64,000 bases of DNA from Xanthoparmelia taractica (lineage: Eukaryota; Ascomycota; Lecanoromycetes; Lecanorales; Parmeliaceae): the NCBI GenBank assembly GCA_033085395.1, contig JANQBS010000218.1:1-64000 (forward strand), given 5' to 3'. Under the pieces are notes generated by a model. That model was not told the DNA's origin. It saw nothing but the letters and a program-made list of their open reading frames with translations, and ran no database searches. Both the position numbers and the translations under genes were made by a program. Positions 44,511-56,395 of this stretch are shown in pieces (the stretch's first letter is position 1; every line of letters starts with the position of its first letter).

Positions 44511-47500
44511 ATGGAACCATTGACACTGAAGCCGCGGCAGCCAGTGGAGGACACTATGGAGTGCTGGGATGATGACGATGATCTCCAAGGCATCGATGAA
44601 CTTCAATTGCGCCAAGTATCCAGCACCACAATGGGTTCCGTCCACGCTTCTCACTTTCGCGACAGTACTTCCTCGCGGATGTCAACACGCTCAGATAGGG
44701 AATCAATAGGCGGAGGAGAAGAAGATTGGCAGGTGTTACTTCCGACAGATGACGAAACGTCAACCACAGAGGCCATTAATGCCGCAAAGACTGCCGGTAT
44801 TCCAATACCCACCAATGTGCCCTCATCTGCGCTTCTTGGTGGTACCATCAAAAGGTTAGGGGGTCGGCGGTTGAAAAAGGTCTTGGGGGGTGATGATTGG
44901 GGCGAAGACATCGAGTTGCCTAAAGCTCAAGAAGGCGGTCTCAGGTTGAAGAAGAACGACGCGAAGGACTGTCCAGATGCACTGAGGCAGTTCAGTGCAG
45001 AGTTCCCATCTTCGCCGAGCCCTCTGAAGCCTCAGTGCAGCATGACATTCAAAGAGCGAATGGCTTCTGCCACCAGGGTCAAGACTGGGGTTCTTTCCCT
45101 GGACAAATTCCGTGACGACGACGACTCCTCTCAGAGAGATGCACACATAAGCAAAACTTCCGACAACCGACTACTAGAGAAGTCGATTTATTCCATACCT
45201 CCGCCAGCGAGACTCAATAATGAGGTTGAAAACATCGAAGATGACCTAGAACTACCTACGGACGGGCAGCCTCTTAGACTGTCAGCTATAAAAGAGGCAC
45301 CCAAGACTCCAGCATCCCAGCTCAATGACGACTTGGACATGGAATGGGCTGAAGGTAGCTTAGGCACGAGGTTTGGTGGCACAAGGAGAGATGCAAGATC
45401 GAATCCAAGCTCATCGATGTCCGCTTTCAGTCCAAGTGCATCGAGCTGTCTAACGGGTGAGAGCGAAGACGAGGGCCTGGATGGCTTAATTCTTCCGGAC
45501 GGACCCATCAAGTTTGATGAGGCCCTCAAGAAGCGTCTTGATAACATAACACCCGATCTCGCAGATCCTGTCTCTCAAACACAGCCAGTTTTGCCGGTCA
45601 AGAAAGCCGTGTCAGCGAAGGATGATTTCTTCTCTGGCATTGAGATTGGTGACGGGGATGTTTTCGATTCTGGGAAGCTTACCCTCAACCGCAACGTCAA
45701 GCACAAAGCAGCACGACAGACCAGTCCAGCAAGACGAGCTGCACTAACTCTTACGTTCACCAATAAGCTCGAGCCTGGCATAAGCAAGATCCCGAAGCCT
45801 CTCTCCCAAAGTAGGTCTCGCTCTACATTGGAGCCTGTATCCGAGAGTGGAGGCCCCATACCAAATTATCGCCGGCCTGGATCCCGCGTCGGTGGTCATT
45901 CTGCTCATTCGTCAGTCTCAGCCATTCCAACCCCCGCTACGCCATCATCCTCCCATACTGCAGCGCCATCTACCCCGGTTCGCCGTGGACTGAACACTAA
46001 AACGTCCCGGGACACGCTGAGGTCTGAGCATACAACGAATCCTGCGCAATTCCTGAAATCCAAGCGATCGGCGCCCGTGATGAGAAACCAGCCTTCGCCA
46101 GCTCGCGCCCAAACAGCGTATCAGAGGCCTTCATCTCGTGGAGGAGATTACAGCGGCCGTCAAGGTCTGCCGTCCAGACCCAAAACACCCGTCGATCGAT
46201 CAGGCGCTGAGTCCAGTCTCCCCAGTTCCAGGAGACCACCTGTCCCATTCCTGCCTGCTGGAACATCTCAAGCTCAATCTCACCATATAAGCATTAAATC
46301 TTCCAGAAACTTCAACCGCCCTACCTCTTCGGACTCAAATGATAATGGCCCCGTCAATAGACCGCTATCTCGGCTTTCCAATGTCCATCACCGCCCTATC
46401 ACTCCGACCGGTCGGCGAGACCATGCCCCAGAGTCCTTGATTCGAGAAGCTGCATCAAAGCGGACTCTTACTAAACCAACTCGGCGCCGAGCCTTTGGGG
46501 ATGGAAACGAGCTTGATGCCTTCGATGACCTTCCTACGTCGGCTTCAACAGAGTCCAAATTCATGAAACAACCAATCTCACGCGGTGCGCCAAAGTCTGT
46601 CCAAATGCGAAGCAAGCTTGGTCTCCAGTCACATAACGTTTCCACTACATCACTCAATGAGCTACCACCCCCAGCCACACCGCTGACTCCTCTTAGCCCT
46701 CTAAAGCATGGTCATGTTCCCAGCTTTGCCCGCGACACCAATGCCTCTCGTCTCGCTCGAGAACAACGGATTGGGCCAGTCAGTGCTACTTTGCATACCA
46801 CGCCATCTCTTCCTACTGTCCGCGAGAGCGGGCCTCTCGCTTCAATAAGCACAAACTGGAAGACGCGTATAAATTCGGTCACTAACGCCAAGACTCTTGC
46901 ATCTCCGGGCGTCCATCATTTGAAGAAACGCACGAAAGGCCCGCCCCAAAAGCCTCGTCTTATCAAGCCAATGGGAGAGGGGGTAAACACCGCAAAGACC
47001 CTGAAGGGTATGTCCTGGAATCCTTCCCTTTTTTGCTGGGAGGGAAATGAGAACGCACTTGCGTCTTTTGAAGTGCCAATCCCACAGCCGATGGCGCTAG
47101 CTAGTCCTAAATCGCCAGGAGGTGGCAAAGCGGCTCCGGCACTCATTGCCAACGTAGGTGCTACCAAAGGCGTGCAGATGAGCGGCGGCATGGTCTTTGA
47201 CCCGCAGCGCATGTGCTGGCTCAAGATGGCGCCACAGCATAGCGAGCTGAGACACGGAAGTGGTTCTAATCCCATGTCCCCTGACATCCGTGACGACGAT
47301 GACGAAGATCCTTTCGCTGGCTTGGACGACCTCGATGACGGTAGCAAGGCGAAGAGCAGGGCTGGACAAGGCAACGATGATAGCCTCGGTGGTACAGCTG
47401 CGGCCAAAGGAAGTTCATCGGTAGAAGATGAGTGGCTTGTAGGCGAGGAATTTGATGTCGGACCCGAATTCGTGAGGAGGCAGAAGGGGGAGGAAGACAG

Positions 47501-47609
47501 ATGGAGGAGCAAAGTGGATGGATGGGTTGGGGAGGGGGTTGTGAGGGATGAAGGGACAGGGAGAGCAGGTTGGAGGTGGGCCATCCGCGGAAAGGTGGAA
47601 ATACTGTGA
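44511..47609 (+). CDS. byr4: Byr4/Bfa1-type subunit of the bipartite GAP of the septation initiation network
   Basis: Byr4 (Bfa1 in budding yeast) is the scaffold that, with Cdc16/Bub2, inactivates the Spg1/Tem1 GTPase at the spindle pole body and so restrains septation or mitotic exit. It is a single uninterrupted frame of 1032 aa. The N-terminus shows VEDTMECWDDDDDLQGIDEL followed by LLGGTIKRLGGRRLKKVLGG and DDWGEDIELP. The middle is very long, Ser/Pro/Arg-rich and disordered. The conserved C-terminus has LKGMSWNPSLFCWEGNENAL, MVFDPQRMCWLKM, DEDPFAGLDDLDD, DEWLVGEEFDVGPEFVRRQ and a final Trp-rich GRAGWRWAIRGKVEIL. The lack of introns over 3.1 kb contrasts with all its neighbours. Confidence 0.93.
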   Translation: MEPLTLKPRQPVEDTMECWDDDDDLQGIDELQLRQVSSTTMGSVHASHFRDSTSSRMSTRSDRESIGGGEEDWQVLLPTDDETSTTEAINAAKTAGIPIPTNVPSSALLGGTIKRLGGRRLKKVLGGDDWGEDIELPKAQEGGLRLKKNDAKDCPDALRQFSAEFPSSPSPLKPQCSMTFKERMASATRVKTGVLSLDKFRDDDDSSQRDAHISKTSDNRLLEKSIYSIPPPARLNNEVENIEDDLELPTDGQPLRLSAIKEAPKTPASQLNDDLDMEWAEGSLGTRFGGTRRDARSNPSSSMSAFSPSASSCLTGESEDEGLDGLILPDGPIKFDEALKKRLDNITPDLADPVSQTQPVLPVKKAVSAKDDFFSGIEIGDGDVFDSGKLTLNRNVKHKAARQTSPARRAALTLTFTNKLEPGISKIPKPLSQSRSRSTLEPVSESGGPIPNYRRPGSRVGGHSAHSSVSAIPTPATPSSSHTAAPSTPVRRGLNTKTSRDTLRSEHTTNPAQFLKSKRSAPVMRNQPSPARAQTAYQRPSSRGGDYSGRQGLPSRPKTPVDRSGAESSLPSSRRPPVPFLPAGTSQAQSHHISIKSSRNFNRPTSSDSNDNGPVNRPLSRLSNVHHRPITPTGRRDHAPESLIREAASKRTLTKPTRRRAFGDGNELDAFDDLPTSASTESKFMKQPISRGAPKSVQMRSKLGLQSHNVSTTSLNELPPPATPLTPLSPLKHGHVPSFARDTNASRLAREQRIGPVSATLHTTPSLPTVRESGPLASISTNWKTRINSVTNAKTLASPGVHHLKKRTKGPPQKPRLIKPMGEGVNTAKTLKGMSWNPSLFCWEGNENALASFEVPIPQPMALASPKSPGGGKAAPALIANVGATKGVQMSGGMVFDPQRMCWLKMAPQHSELRHGSGSNPMSPDIRDDDDEDPFAGLDDLDDGSKAKSRAGQGNDDSLGGTAAAKGSSSVEDEWLVGEEFDVGPEFVRRQKGEEDRWRSKVDGWVGEGVVRDEGTGRAGWRWAIRGKVEIL

Positions 47610-47904
47610 TGGCGGAAGAGGCGAAGGATTGTTATGGCATAGCGCAACTATCGAGCATTTACATGACGATTTGTCCCGCCAAAAATTAGCGACAGTGCTT
47701 TGAAATGTATTATTTGAAAGTCAGGGCTGGTGCAGATGCAGCCGCATATGATTGCATAGTTCTCTGGCTCAATAAAAAGCAAATTGAAGCAAGTCATGAA
47801 TTGGTAAATATGTACAAGTCCCACGACACCGCCGACGCCCCTTCGCTCGACAGCCTTTCGAGACAAACTCCCTTGATTGTCTCTGTATTCGGGAAAGCAT
47901 CTAT

Positions 47905-50381
47905 CTACATGGAAGCCGTATGCGCTACCTGTGGCGGCCCGTACGCAACCTGACTGTTTGGTTCGCCTGGAGCCTACATGAATTTCAGGGTCAGCATTGC
48001 TGGTTTGGTGCAAATCCTCAACAGAAAGAGATCTCGAACTCGGAGCGGGCCAATCAACTTAGAGAACATTAATAGGGCATGCACATACCATAAAATTGGT
48101 CTCTGCATTACCCATTGCTTTGGCTGCCGAGCAGCGTGCCATTGTTGGAGAACTGTCGTGATCTAAATTAGCAATTTCCTGAGGACGGTTGACTGGTTGT
48201 GACGAACCTTCTGGAAATCGCGTCCGTAAAGAAGAAATCCTTAATCACATTTGCGAAGGGTTTATTCTCTGCTTTGGTTCCCTTGTTCTGATCCACAAGC
48301 TGCACTTTCTGGAGATGGGGAAGACCAGTACCCTCGACAACGTCGTAGTGTCTCAGCGCAGGACAGATCTCTTCCATACGATCTCTCAAAGCTTCTATAT
48401 CATCATATGGGAGCGGCGCCCCAAGATATTCGCTCGCTGCCCTCAGAATCTTCCAGTCATCTCTTGCTGCTCCGGGCATTGAAGTAGCGGCTCGCGTCAA
48501 TTGTACACGACCTTCTGTGTTGACATATGTGCCGTGCTTCTCTGTGTATGCAGGCCCCGGGAGTATGACGTCTGCAAGCTGGGCTCCCCTGTCGCCGTGA
48601 TGGCCTTGGTAGACTACGAATGCGCCTTTGGGAATATCAGATTCGGAGATTTCGTCTGCGCCAAGCAGCCATATGAATTTAGGTACCGTGTTCGCGACTG
48701 CGGGAGAAGGCGTCGTGAAGCCAACCTCGTAGGCCCCTGTGCGGGAGGCGACGCGCTGGAGTACGTTATAGCCTTGCCACTCAGGGGTGATGAAGTTGGC
48801 AGCATTCTTGTCGACAAACGAACCGACAGTTTCGAATATGGCTTTTGCGTCTGGGTGCTCCACGGCTGAGGACCCGACAATGATCATAGGGCGTTTGGCA
48901 GATTGTAGAAATTTACCCCAAGGACCTTGAAGCGCTTTCTTCAGGGCAGACACGTCAGTGCCAAGGTGATCGAAGTCGAAGGTGCTCTCGAAAGGCTCGC
49001 CGACAAGGCCAATCTCGAGGTCAGAACGTAGCCATTGCTTGCGAATGCGGGCATTGAGGCCGGCGGCTTCATGGCGGGGGTTGGTTCCGACAAGGAGTAT
49101 TGCATCCGCTTCTTCGACCCCATATACTTTACTATTGAAAGTATAGGAGGAACGGAGGTCGATGCCGTGGGCGATGGGCTGGCTGCCGAGGGGTTGGTCC
49201 AGAGCGAGATTGTCCGATCCTATTCTATTGGCCAGGTCTTTCATGGCGACCAGCGTTTCAGTGTCGACAAGGTGGCCAGTAATTGCCTTGAATTCATTTC
49301 CTTTAGGAGATATACGCTGGTAGGCGTTGCCAATCTCGGTCAAGACTTGTTCCCAAGATGCTGGTATGAATTTGTCGACTCGCCGTATCAAAGGCGTAGT
49401 CAATCGTTGTGTCTTTAAGCCATCGCAAGCAAATCGAGTCTTATCGTTAATCCACTCCTCGTTAACGTCATCATTGAGTCTGGGAATAATCCTCATAACT
49501 TCCATTCCTCTTGCATCTATTCGGATATTCGAACCCAAAGCATCGAGAACGTCCACTGATTCTGTATGCTGTAATTCCCACGGCCGTGCACGAAAAGCGT
49601 ATGGTTTGGAAGTTAACGCGCCAACTGGACACAAGTCGATGACATTGCCTGACATCTCCGAGTCAAGCGCAGTTTCAAGATATGTACCAATCTGCATATC
49701 GTTGCCTCTGCCCGTTGACCCAAGCTCTGGCGCACCAGCCACATCATTTGCGAACCGAATGCATCTCGAGCAATGGATACACCTGTTCATGGAAGTCTTG
49801 ATTAAAGGGCCTATGTTCTTGTCTTCGACCGCCCGCTTGCCCCCAATCTCGTGGAATCGCCCTCGATCAGCGCCATATCGCATTGACTGATCTTGTAAAT
49901 CGCATTCTCCTCCTTGATCGCAGATTGGGCAGTCCAGTGGGTGGTTTGCGAGCAGGAATTCCATCACGCCTTCTCTTGCTTTATGTGTGAGGGGCGAATC
50001 CGTCTTGACCACCATACCAGGCTGTACGGGCCAGGCGCATGACGCAACAGGCTTCGGTGCTCTTTCAACTTCCACAAGACACATACGACAATTTCCGGCA
50101 ATCATGAGCTTTTCGTGATAACAATATCGCGGTATAACCACACCGGCCTTTTCGCATGCTTGGATAAGGGCAGAGCCCGCTGCACATCAGGTCAGCGCTT
50201 CCGTAATCGTAAGTTCAAGTCGCTAATACCCAGAACCTTCTATGGACACCTGTTTGCCATCAATTGTGAGCTGCACCTCCGCTTTTCTTCTCGCTGTGGC
50301 GCTGATAGTTCTCGTGCCAGTTGGGAATTTGGCATGCGTCCCTAGCCTAGCCGCGGATTTGAAAACCAGCATACGAAGCAT
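47905..50381 (-). CDS. nuo-78: NADH:ubiquinone oxidoreductase 75/78 kDa subunit (NDUFS1, NUO-78)
   Basis: This is the largest subunit of the complex I peripheral arm and carries three iron-sulfur clusters. Four coding segments, 50381-50237, 50179-48208, 48152-48089 and 47973-47905, give 749 aa. The N-terminus MLRMLVFKSAARLGTHAKF is a mitochondrial presequence. After the first junction comes SIE/AGSALIQACEKAG, then YCYHEKLMIAGNCRMCLVEV (2Fe-2S), HPLDCPICDQGGECDLQD and MNRCIHCSRCIRF (4Fe-4S ligands). A molybdopterin-type domain follows (VEEADAILLVGTNPRHEA, ARLADVILPG-like AQLADVILPGPAY). The open frame reads on to a false stop at 48168. The real 3' end is DAISR/SSPTMARCSAAKAMGN/..NFM/APGEPNSQVAYG, supported by two further introns. 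The first intron has an unusual GTTCTG donor. Confidence 0.96.
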
Positions 50382-51082
50382 CTTGGAGAATGGACGTATG
50401 AAACGCCGTGGCAAAAGTGCAATTGTGTATACGGTGGACCATCAAATGCAATAGATCATGGCACTCTAGCGCATGTCGATGACTGGAAACCTATTCTGTA
50501 CTGGTTGGTTCAACAGGCGCGCAGCGTAGCCGCGCCAAGCGCGATAAGGAATTTGAAATCTTCCCGCACTCGATCATCCTTTTATGTAATGTACTCATCA
50601 GGACGCAGTTTATTGTAGGAAGAATCGGCGGAGTATCAGCTTCAGACCTACCAGTTCTCCCTCTACTAGTTGGTCCAAGAGAGATTTCGAACAGGCGCCG
50701 TAGCTGGAGCAAATGAGGCTTTCTTGACGGGAGGCTAATGAGGTTTCTGTTCCTTACCGACGGTCGCTATAGAACGCGGAGAGGAGATGGACGTATATCT
50801 CGACCACTTCGATAACCACGGATCAAACAGCTCCGTTATAGATCTAGTGTCTGCGAGGCTACGATGCTCAGGTCGATCACATGGGGTTGTCCTGCACATA
50901 AATACGTACTCGAAGTCACAGTTTCGACTACCGTAATGTTCTCACAGTTGTTTCGTCTTCAAGACCTCTAGCTTCAGATCAAATTCACACGCCAGTAAGT
51001 TAATTAAATATGACGTACAGCTGTCACTGAGCGTCACATACATATCGATATCTCCAACATCTAGTCATGGAGTCATGAGCTC
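50382..51082. other. Intergenic, nuo-78 promoter and 3' end of the transporter gene
   Basis: This lies between two minus-strand genes. No repeat, RNA gene or further open frame is recognised. Confidence 0.4.
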
Positions 51083-52779
51083 TCAACCGGCGTTGGAATT
51101 ACCATCTACATCTCTTGGTTTCCAGGTCTGCTCCTGTCTTGTACCTGGTGGTCGCCACGAGTTGCCAGCCTGACTCCTTGCTCTTGGCCGGCCCGGTCCA
51201 GTTGCATCTGTTTTTTTACCATCCCCAACGACATGGCTATTGACATTCCTAAAATTGTTGCTCGATATCGTGCTCACTGGTGACTTGTCGCAAATCGCAT
51301 CCTTGTTACTTAGTGGTAGCAACGGCATGTCAATACTCAAAGACTCCATCTTAGCCCCCCGGTTCGCCTTTGCCGAGTCGCTTGTCCGATCGTAAAGATA
51401 CAGTCCCAGAAAGGTGAGAGCAATGCCGCCAGCTTGCAGTGATGTTGTTCTGTTGCCAAACCAGACGATGGCTATGACAATGACGAAAACGCGTTTGATG
51501 AGGGAAGCGACGGAATAAGTGACCGGAGAGACAAGAGAGAGGAGGATGAAGGCTAGCATGTTCTGTGTGAAGTGGAATATTCCGTTAAAGAAGAACTCGA
51601 GGGGTAGGTTCATTGAAGATACAGGGGAGGATGATGGGGTGCTGTGTGGCGTAAGGGATAGTGGCGCCGAGTATAGTGGAAGAGCGTCGGTCCATAGCCA
51701 GATAGGAAAGGTAAGAACGAATGCGAGTCCGGAACAGTAGCAGAGTAGGTTCAACTTGTCGAGCTTACGTTGCGCCAGAGCCATACCAGGCCTATCGGCT
51801 TCCGCGCGGGCGGCCTCGTTGAAGAGCTTTTTCGAAAAAATGTTTTGCGTGACAAAGATGAGGGCCCCACCGAAAGCGCAGAGCACGCCAAACAGGTTAC
51901 CGGAAAATTCGACACTACAGGCTAGAATGACACCGAGTGTCAGAGGTATGAGCGAAAGGTATGTCGCTGTAGGGTAATGGATGTGAAAGATGAAGCGGTA
52001 AGCTAGGACGGTAAAGAGTGGTGAGAGGCCTTTGATAGTATGAACCAGAGATACTGGGATTTTCTCCGTAGCCGTGGACGATAGGATGTGTCCACCGATC
52101 TGAAAAAGGGCGAGAGGCATGGTTGTAGTTATTACTTCCCGATTAGGGTATCGAATACCGTTTTTCAGTGCTGGAATGGCAGTCCTTAGACGAGGAAAAA
52201 GACGGGCTAGCAATGCGAAGCATAAGCACCATCCGGAAACAAGAGCAAATTGTATTATAGTCAGAGTAATCGGTTTGGGGAAGGCGTTGAGGATGGACTT
52301 GGAGGAAGTATTGGTCAGGGCCGAGCTCAAGTACCAGATCAGGCAGAGCACCTGAGGCACTTGTCAATTGGTGCATGTTTCAATGCCACAAATTCACCTA
52401 CTAGGATCTTGAAAGATATAGGAGCTTTCAACGCCTCTGCAATCTCATGTGCATTTTCACTGACGCTAGCCTTCCTCGTCCGAATGTGTTTGAAGACATC
52501 ACTGATACTCCTATGCCGGCCATTTTGTCTAGGGCTCACGACATTGAGGTGGCCACCGCCCCATGCCAGATGGTTGTCCTTCCGTATCTGCCACCTGTCG
52601 CTGTGTAGTACGCCGTTCGTGTCTGGCGGGCTTAATGTTCCAACCAATCCGTTTCTGCCGCTTTCGCTCTTGCCATATTGGGGAAAGTATTCTCCGGATT
52701 GAGGGGCGTCTAGGTCTGGGAACTTCTCCCTTGGATTTGACGATGATGACCGGCAGTGGTCCAGATTTGGAGAGCTCAT
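51083..52779 (-). CDS. Triose-phosphate/nucleotide-sugar transporter family protein (TPT/SLC35E, Sly41-like)
   Basis: This is a ten-helix Golgi/ER transporter of the drug/metabolite superfamily. Coding segments 52779-52402 and 52351-51083 give 548 aa. The first ~125 residues are a hydrophilic, Ser/Pro-rich cytosolic extension. The membrane part then starts APISFKIL/VLCLIWYLSSALTNTSSK, the usual TPT start. Further marks are MPLALFQIGGHILSSTATEK, PVSLVHTIKGLSPLFTVLAY, CSVEFSGNLFGVLCAFGGAL, NIFSKKLF and SPVTYSVASLIKRVFVIV. The C-terminal ~95 residues are hydrophilic. The substrate cannot be inferred; Sly41-type members are implicated in ER-Golgi function in yeast. Confidence 0.9.
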
Positions 52780-53335
52780 AGTCCGAATCTGAATGATGCG
52801 CGGTTGCGGCTTCGATCTGGACTCTGCAAGTGACTTTTATGGTTCTGTATGCATTTCATTTGAGATGGAGACAAACGCGAGTAGCTACTGCATGCTAGTT
52901 TGTAAATACTGAGGTTCTTTTTGGTGCTGAGAAGAACATGGTGATGGTGAAAAGGTGGCTGCAGCTCCACCGCATGGACTTGTAACTAAAAACGCCTCGC
53001 CCAAGATCGGATACACCGGCGCTGGGAAACGAGTGTGAAGATGACCGCTCAAGCCAAATCAGAAGAGTGCAAGGAGAGGGAAAGGTCCGGAGTGCATACA
53101 AGCCTCTGCGAGCCCGACAAGTTAGTCATTCATGAAGACGTCCAATCATTTGTTCTGGAGTTACGCTAGTTTAGTATGTAAGATAAGAAAGGACGCCAAA
53201 ACAGTGAGCCGCCAGCGGTCAGTAACGATCCACTTCCTGTACAATGTACAACGACAACGCTGGTTGCAACCTTACGACCGTTCGTTTGACTTCAGCTTCA
53301 AGGACTCTGGTTAAGTACTGTACATGACATAAAGA
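52780..53335. promoter_or_regulatory. Divergent promoter region, transporter and hydrolase genes
   Basis: These 556 bp lie between a minus-strand and a plus-strand start. No distinct site could be assigned. Confidence 0.4.
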
Positions 53336-56300
53336 ATGCTGACTGAAAAGGGCCGGAATGGAGGTGGATGCTCTTCGATTAGCTTCTCGTTGAAATGGGA
53401 CGTGCTTGGGCCTTTTCAGACTGGAACAAGAGGTAACTGCATTCGTGTGCCTCCCTACCTACTCCCTAATGTGTGACAGAAGCTAGCTGGGGAGCAGATC
53501 CATTGAACATTCAGGGAGGATTGCGCGCCCCCGCGTATAGCCACGACACAAGCTATCCCAGCTCGCTTGCGCCCAGTGGCCAAGTATCTTGGTCAACCTA
53601 CCAACTGGAAAGCCGCTCAAGTTCTGAAGACTCTGCTGAAGCTTCTTTGATCGTCGGCTTTCCCAATATTGATTGGCCATTCCTGCAATCCGTGTATGGA
53701 TGGGCCGCTTTGCAATATCAAGCGTGGGCTCTAGGTCATCTAACAATAGCAGCAGACTCTACACAATCAATACTCTTCTACACTGACAATGTTCTTGAAT
53801 TTTGGGTTGATGATGATCACTATTTTGGTGGAGATTATTATGCGTACCGTAGAGCACCGTTAGTTCTGCACTTAAATCCGGGCAGCCACAATGTTGACAT
53901 CCGATTGATCCGCGACGTTCGTGTCATGGGCGGTACTGGAGAGCCCAAGACATCTATCAGGTTGAAAGCAAGAAGCTCTGATAGCAGCCTGGCACTATCA
54001 GCCCAAAAGGCTCTAATTCCCGATATCACCAATGGAGTCTTAGCAAGTCCCTTTGCTTCCGTGCCTGTTATAAACCAAGGGCGAGATGCTATCGACATCT
54101 TGGACATTATCACTAGCGTGGTATGTCCTCTCACTGTTCGAAGTCTTCAACATAGCTGACGGCATCTCAAGGAAACCCTTAGCGCTTCTTTGATCGAAGT
54201 CTCACCATTTAAATTGGCACCAGGCCAAACAAGGCCACTGTCATTTCGTCTGTCTGCTCGGAGCAGTCCGCCTGTGTCCTTCTCTCTTATAATCATCTAC
54301 GTCGAGAGTGACTCTCCTGACTATCTCCTTCGTAGTGTGGTTCCAGCTGTATTCTCAACGCATAGTATCCACTCTCCGCACAAGATCACGTTCCTTCACC
54401 CTGGTGGTATTGTCTCATACGCCATTATTAGAGCCCCCTCAAAGAAAGCAAGCTCTGGGCTGTCTCTAAACAAACGTTTGCCGATCCTTCTCAACCTTCA
54501 TGGGGCTGGACTTGAAGCAGATAGCCATCAAGTACGCCATATGCTTGATACGGTCCCTGATCTTCCGTCATGGGTAATTTTTCCCACAGGAGTAACACCG
54601 TGAGTACATTCTTTCGAGCAATTGCCTTTCGATGGATACCATGTTTAACCCAAAACGTGTCTCTGGAGCAAACGACTATGGTTATTCCCTATTTTCTTCG
54701 TAGCCTGAGCTTTCCGCCTCAAAGAAGTCATGCTGATCCCGAAACGTGCAGGTGGAGTGGTGATGATTGGCGCAAGTCTTCTAAGTCTTCGATCGGGTAA
54801 TAATTGACATTGTTTAGATACGTGGGGGTTTGCGGACGTAGAAGCAGCAATAGCAGCAATTTCCGGTTGGATCGAGACTGTTGGGTGGGATGGACCTTCT
54901 GTGGATGCCAGTAGGTGGCTCGTTACTGGACACTCGAACGGTGGTGAGTACCAAATTCCGGTATGAAAAGCAGGTGCTGGAAAGTGTCAGGTCAAGGAAC
55001 ATGGTACGCACTCACGCACCGACCCGAGAAAATCATTGGGGCTGCTCCAGTTTCAGCCTACTCATCCATAGAAGGTCAGTAGGTGTCTTCATCGAGGTGC
55101 ACAAGGCTGAAGCCTTACGATCTCATATTGTAGGTTATGTGCCATATCAAATGTGGGCGGAAGCCGATCCTGGAGTCACAACGTCACTGCGGAACTCGAT
55201 GCGAAGCTCTCGCCATGAGCTTCTCATATCCAATTTCAAGGGCATTCCCATCTTGCAACAGCATGGTAGCGCAGATGACAATGTCCCTGCGTTTCATTCC
55301 CGGCGTATGAATCAGCTGATTACTCAGATGAATGGGGAGCTCCTTCACCAATATGTAGAGCTGAAGGGCAAGAGTCATTGGTTTGACGGTGTCATGACCA
55401 CGGCACCACTCCTCGGGTTCTACGACATCCTTGAGCGGGAAGTGGATTGGCCAAGATTGCCTCAAGAGTTCACTACTGTGATTGCGAACCCTGCCGAGAT
55501 GGGGGCAAGGGGCGGTCTTCTGGTAGACCAATTGATCAGTCCAGACCAACTTGGCAAGATCGCAGTGGAAAGACGTCCAACATCAAAGACCTGGGTTTTG
55601 AGGACATTCAACATTCTCCGACTTCACTTTATCGCTACCCAGAAGTCCGACATAGCACCTCATAAGCTTGTCATTGACAAATGCTCATTGGAGCTGCCAA
55701 CCGGGGAAGGTAGATCTGACTGCTGGCTCGTTCGGTTTAAAGAAGGTGTTTGGCATGTAAGGAATTTGCCACCCAACTATTTGACCCACAGAGTCTCACC
55801 TTCCTAGGTATCTAACGATCGTCAGTGGCTCGTAGAGCAACGTCACGGCGCACAACTGGGACCGCTTGACTCGATTCTTCGCAGTGTTGGGCGATTTCTG
55901 ATACGGACGTCCGCCCCTGTCTCTGATGTAGCACTGCAGATTGCTCGAAATCTTTTCCAATACTTTGCTGCTGACTCCGAAATCATTGATATAAATGCTG
56001 CTGTAGGCTCGCAATCAGGCAATGTGATAAGTGTAACACTTGGATCCGACTCCCCAGTGCTAGGGTCTCACTTGAATCCAATTGGCTTAGACAATGGCGG
56101 CAGACTGTACATTCGCAGACATGGGGGAACAGAAACAATATTTCCTTTCGAAGTCGGTATGGGAGCCATCTTCTTAAGGCCATTGCTTGATGAGAGACTG
56201 GAAGTCGTCGTTTGGGGCTTCGACAAGCAGGGACTCAGGCAAGCGGCCCGTCTCATGCCGATGTTGACGGGCGTAGGCCAACCAGATTTTATTGTCGTCA

Positions 56301-56395
56301 GCAAACGTTGTGCCTGGGAAGGCGCTGCAGGCGTACTTGCTCTGGGGTCGTTTGACAACTTCTGGAGAGTGTCAGAAGCTTCCTTCATCAGTTGA
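53336..56395 (+). CDS. S9-like alpha/beta hydrolase (prolyl oligopeptidase-type), multi-domain
   Basis: Eight coding segments give 868 aa: 53336-53432, 53480-54120, 54172-54599, 54752-54771, 54818-54943, 54991-55074, 55134-55756 and 55808-56395. The N-terminal part opens WDVLGPFQTGTR/EASWGADPL, an opening I recognise from fungal peptidase S9-related proteins, and looks like beta-sandwich modules. The hydrolase core has LPILLNLHGAGLEADSHQV, TP/WSGDDW/HTWGFADVEAAIA, the nucleophile elbow GHSNGG (Ser435), HGSADDNVP (Asp514 likely) and GKSHWFDG (His547). A further ~300-residue C-terminal part follows. Exon 4 is only 20 nt, and the next intron (54772-54817) is GC-AG with donor GCAAGT. No signal peptide is seen with this start; an extra upstream exon could supply one. 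Substrate is unknown. Confidence 0.85.

Noticed and set aside
46916..47647. 243-codon antisense frame opposite byr4
   Set aside because: It is a shadow of the byr4 3' end. The product is Ser/Pro/Leu low complexity without family resemblance.
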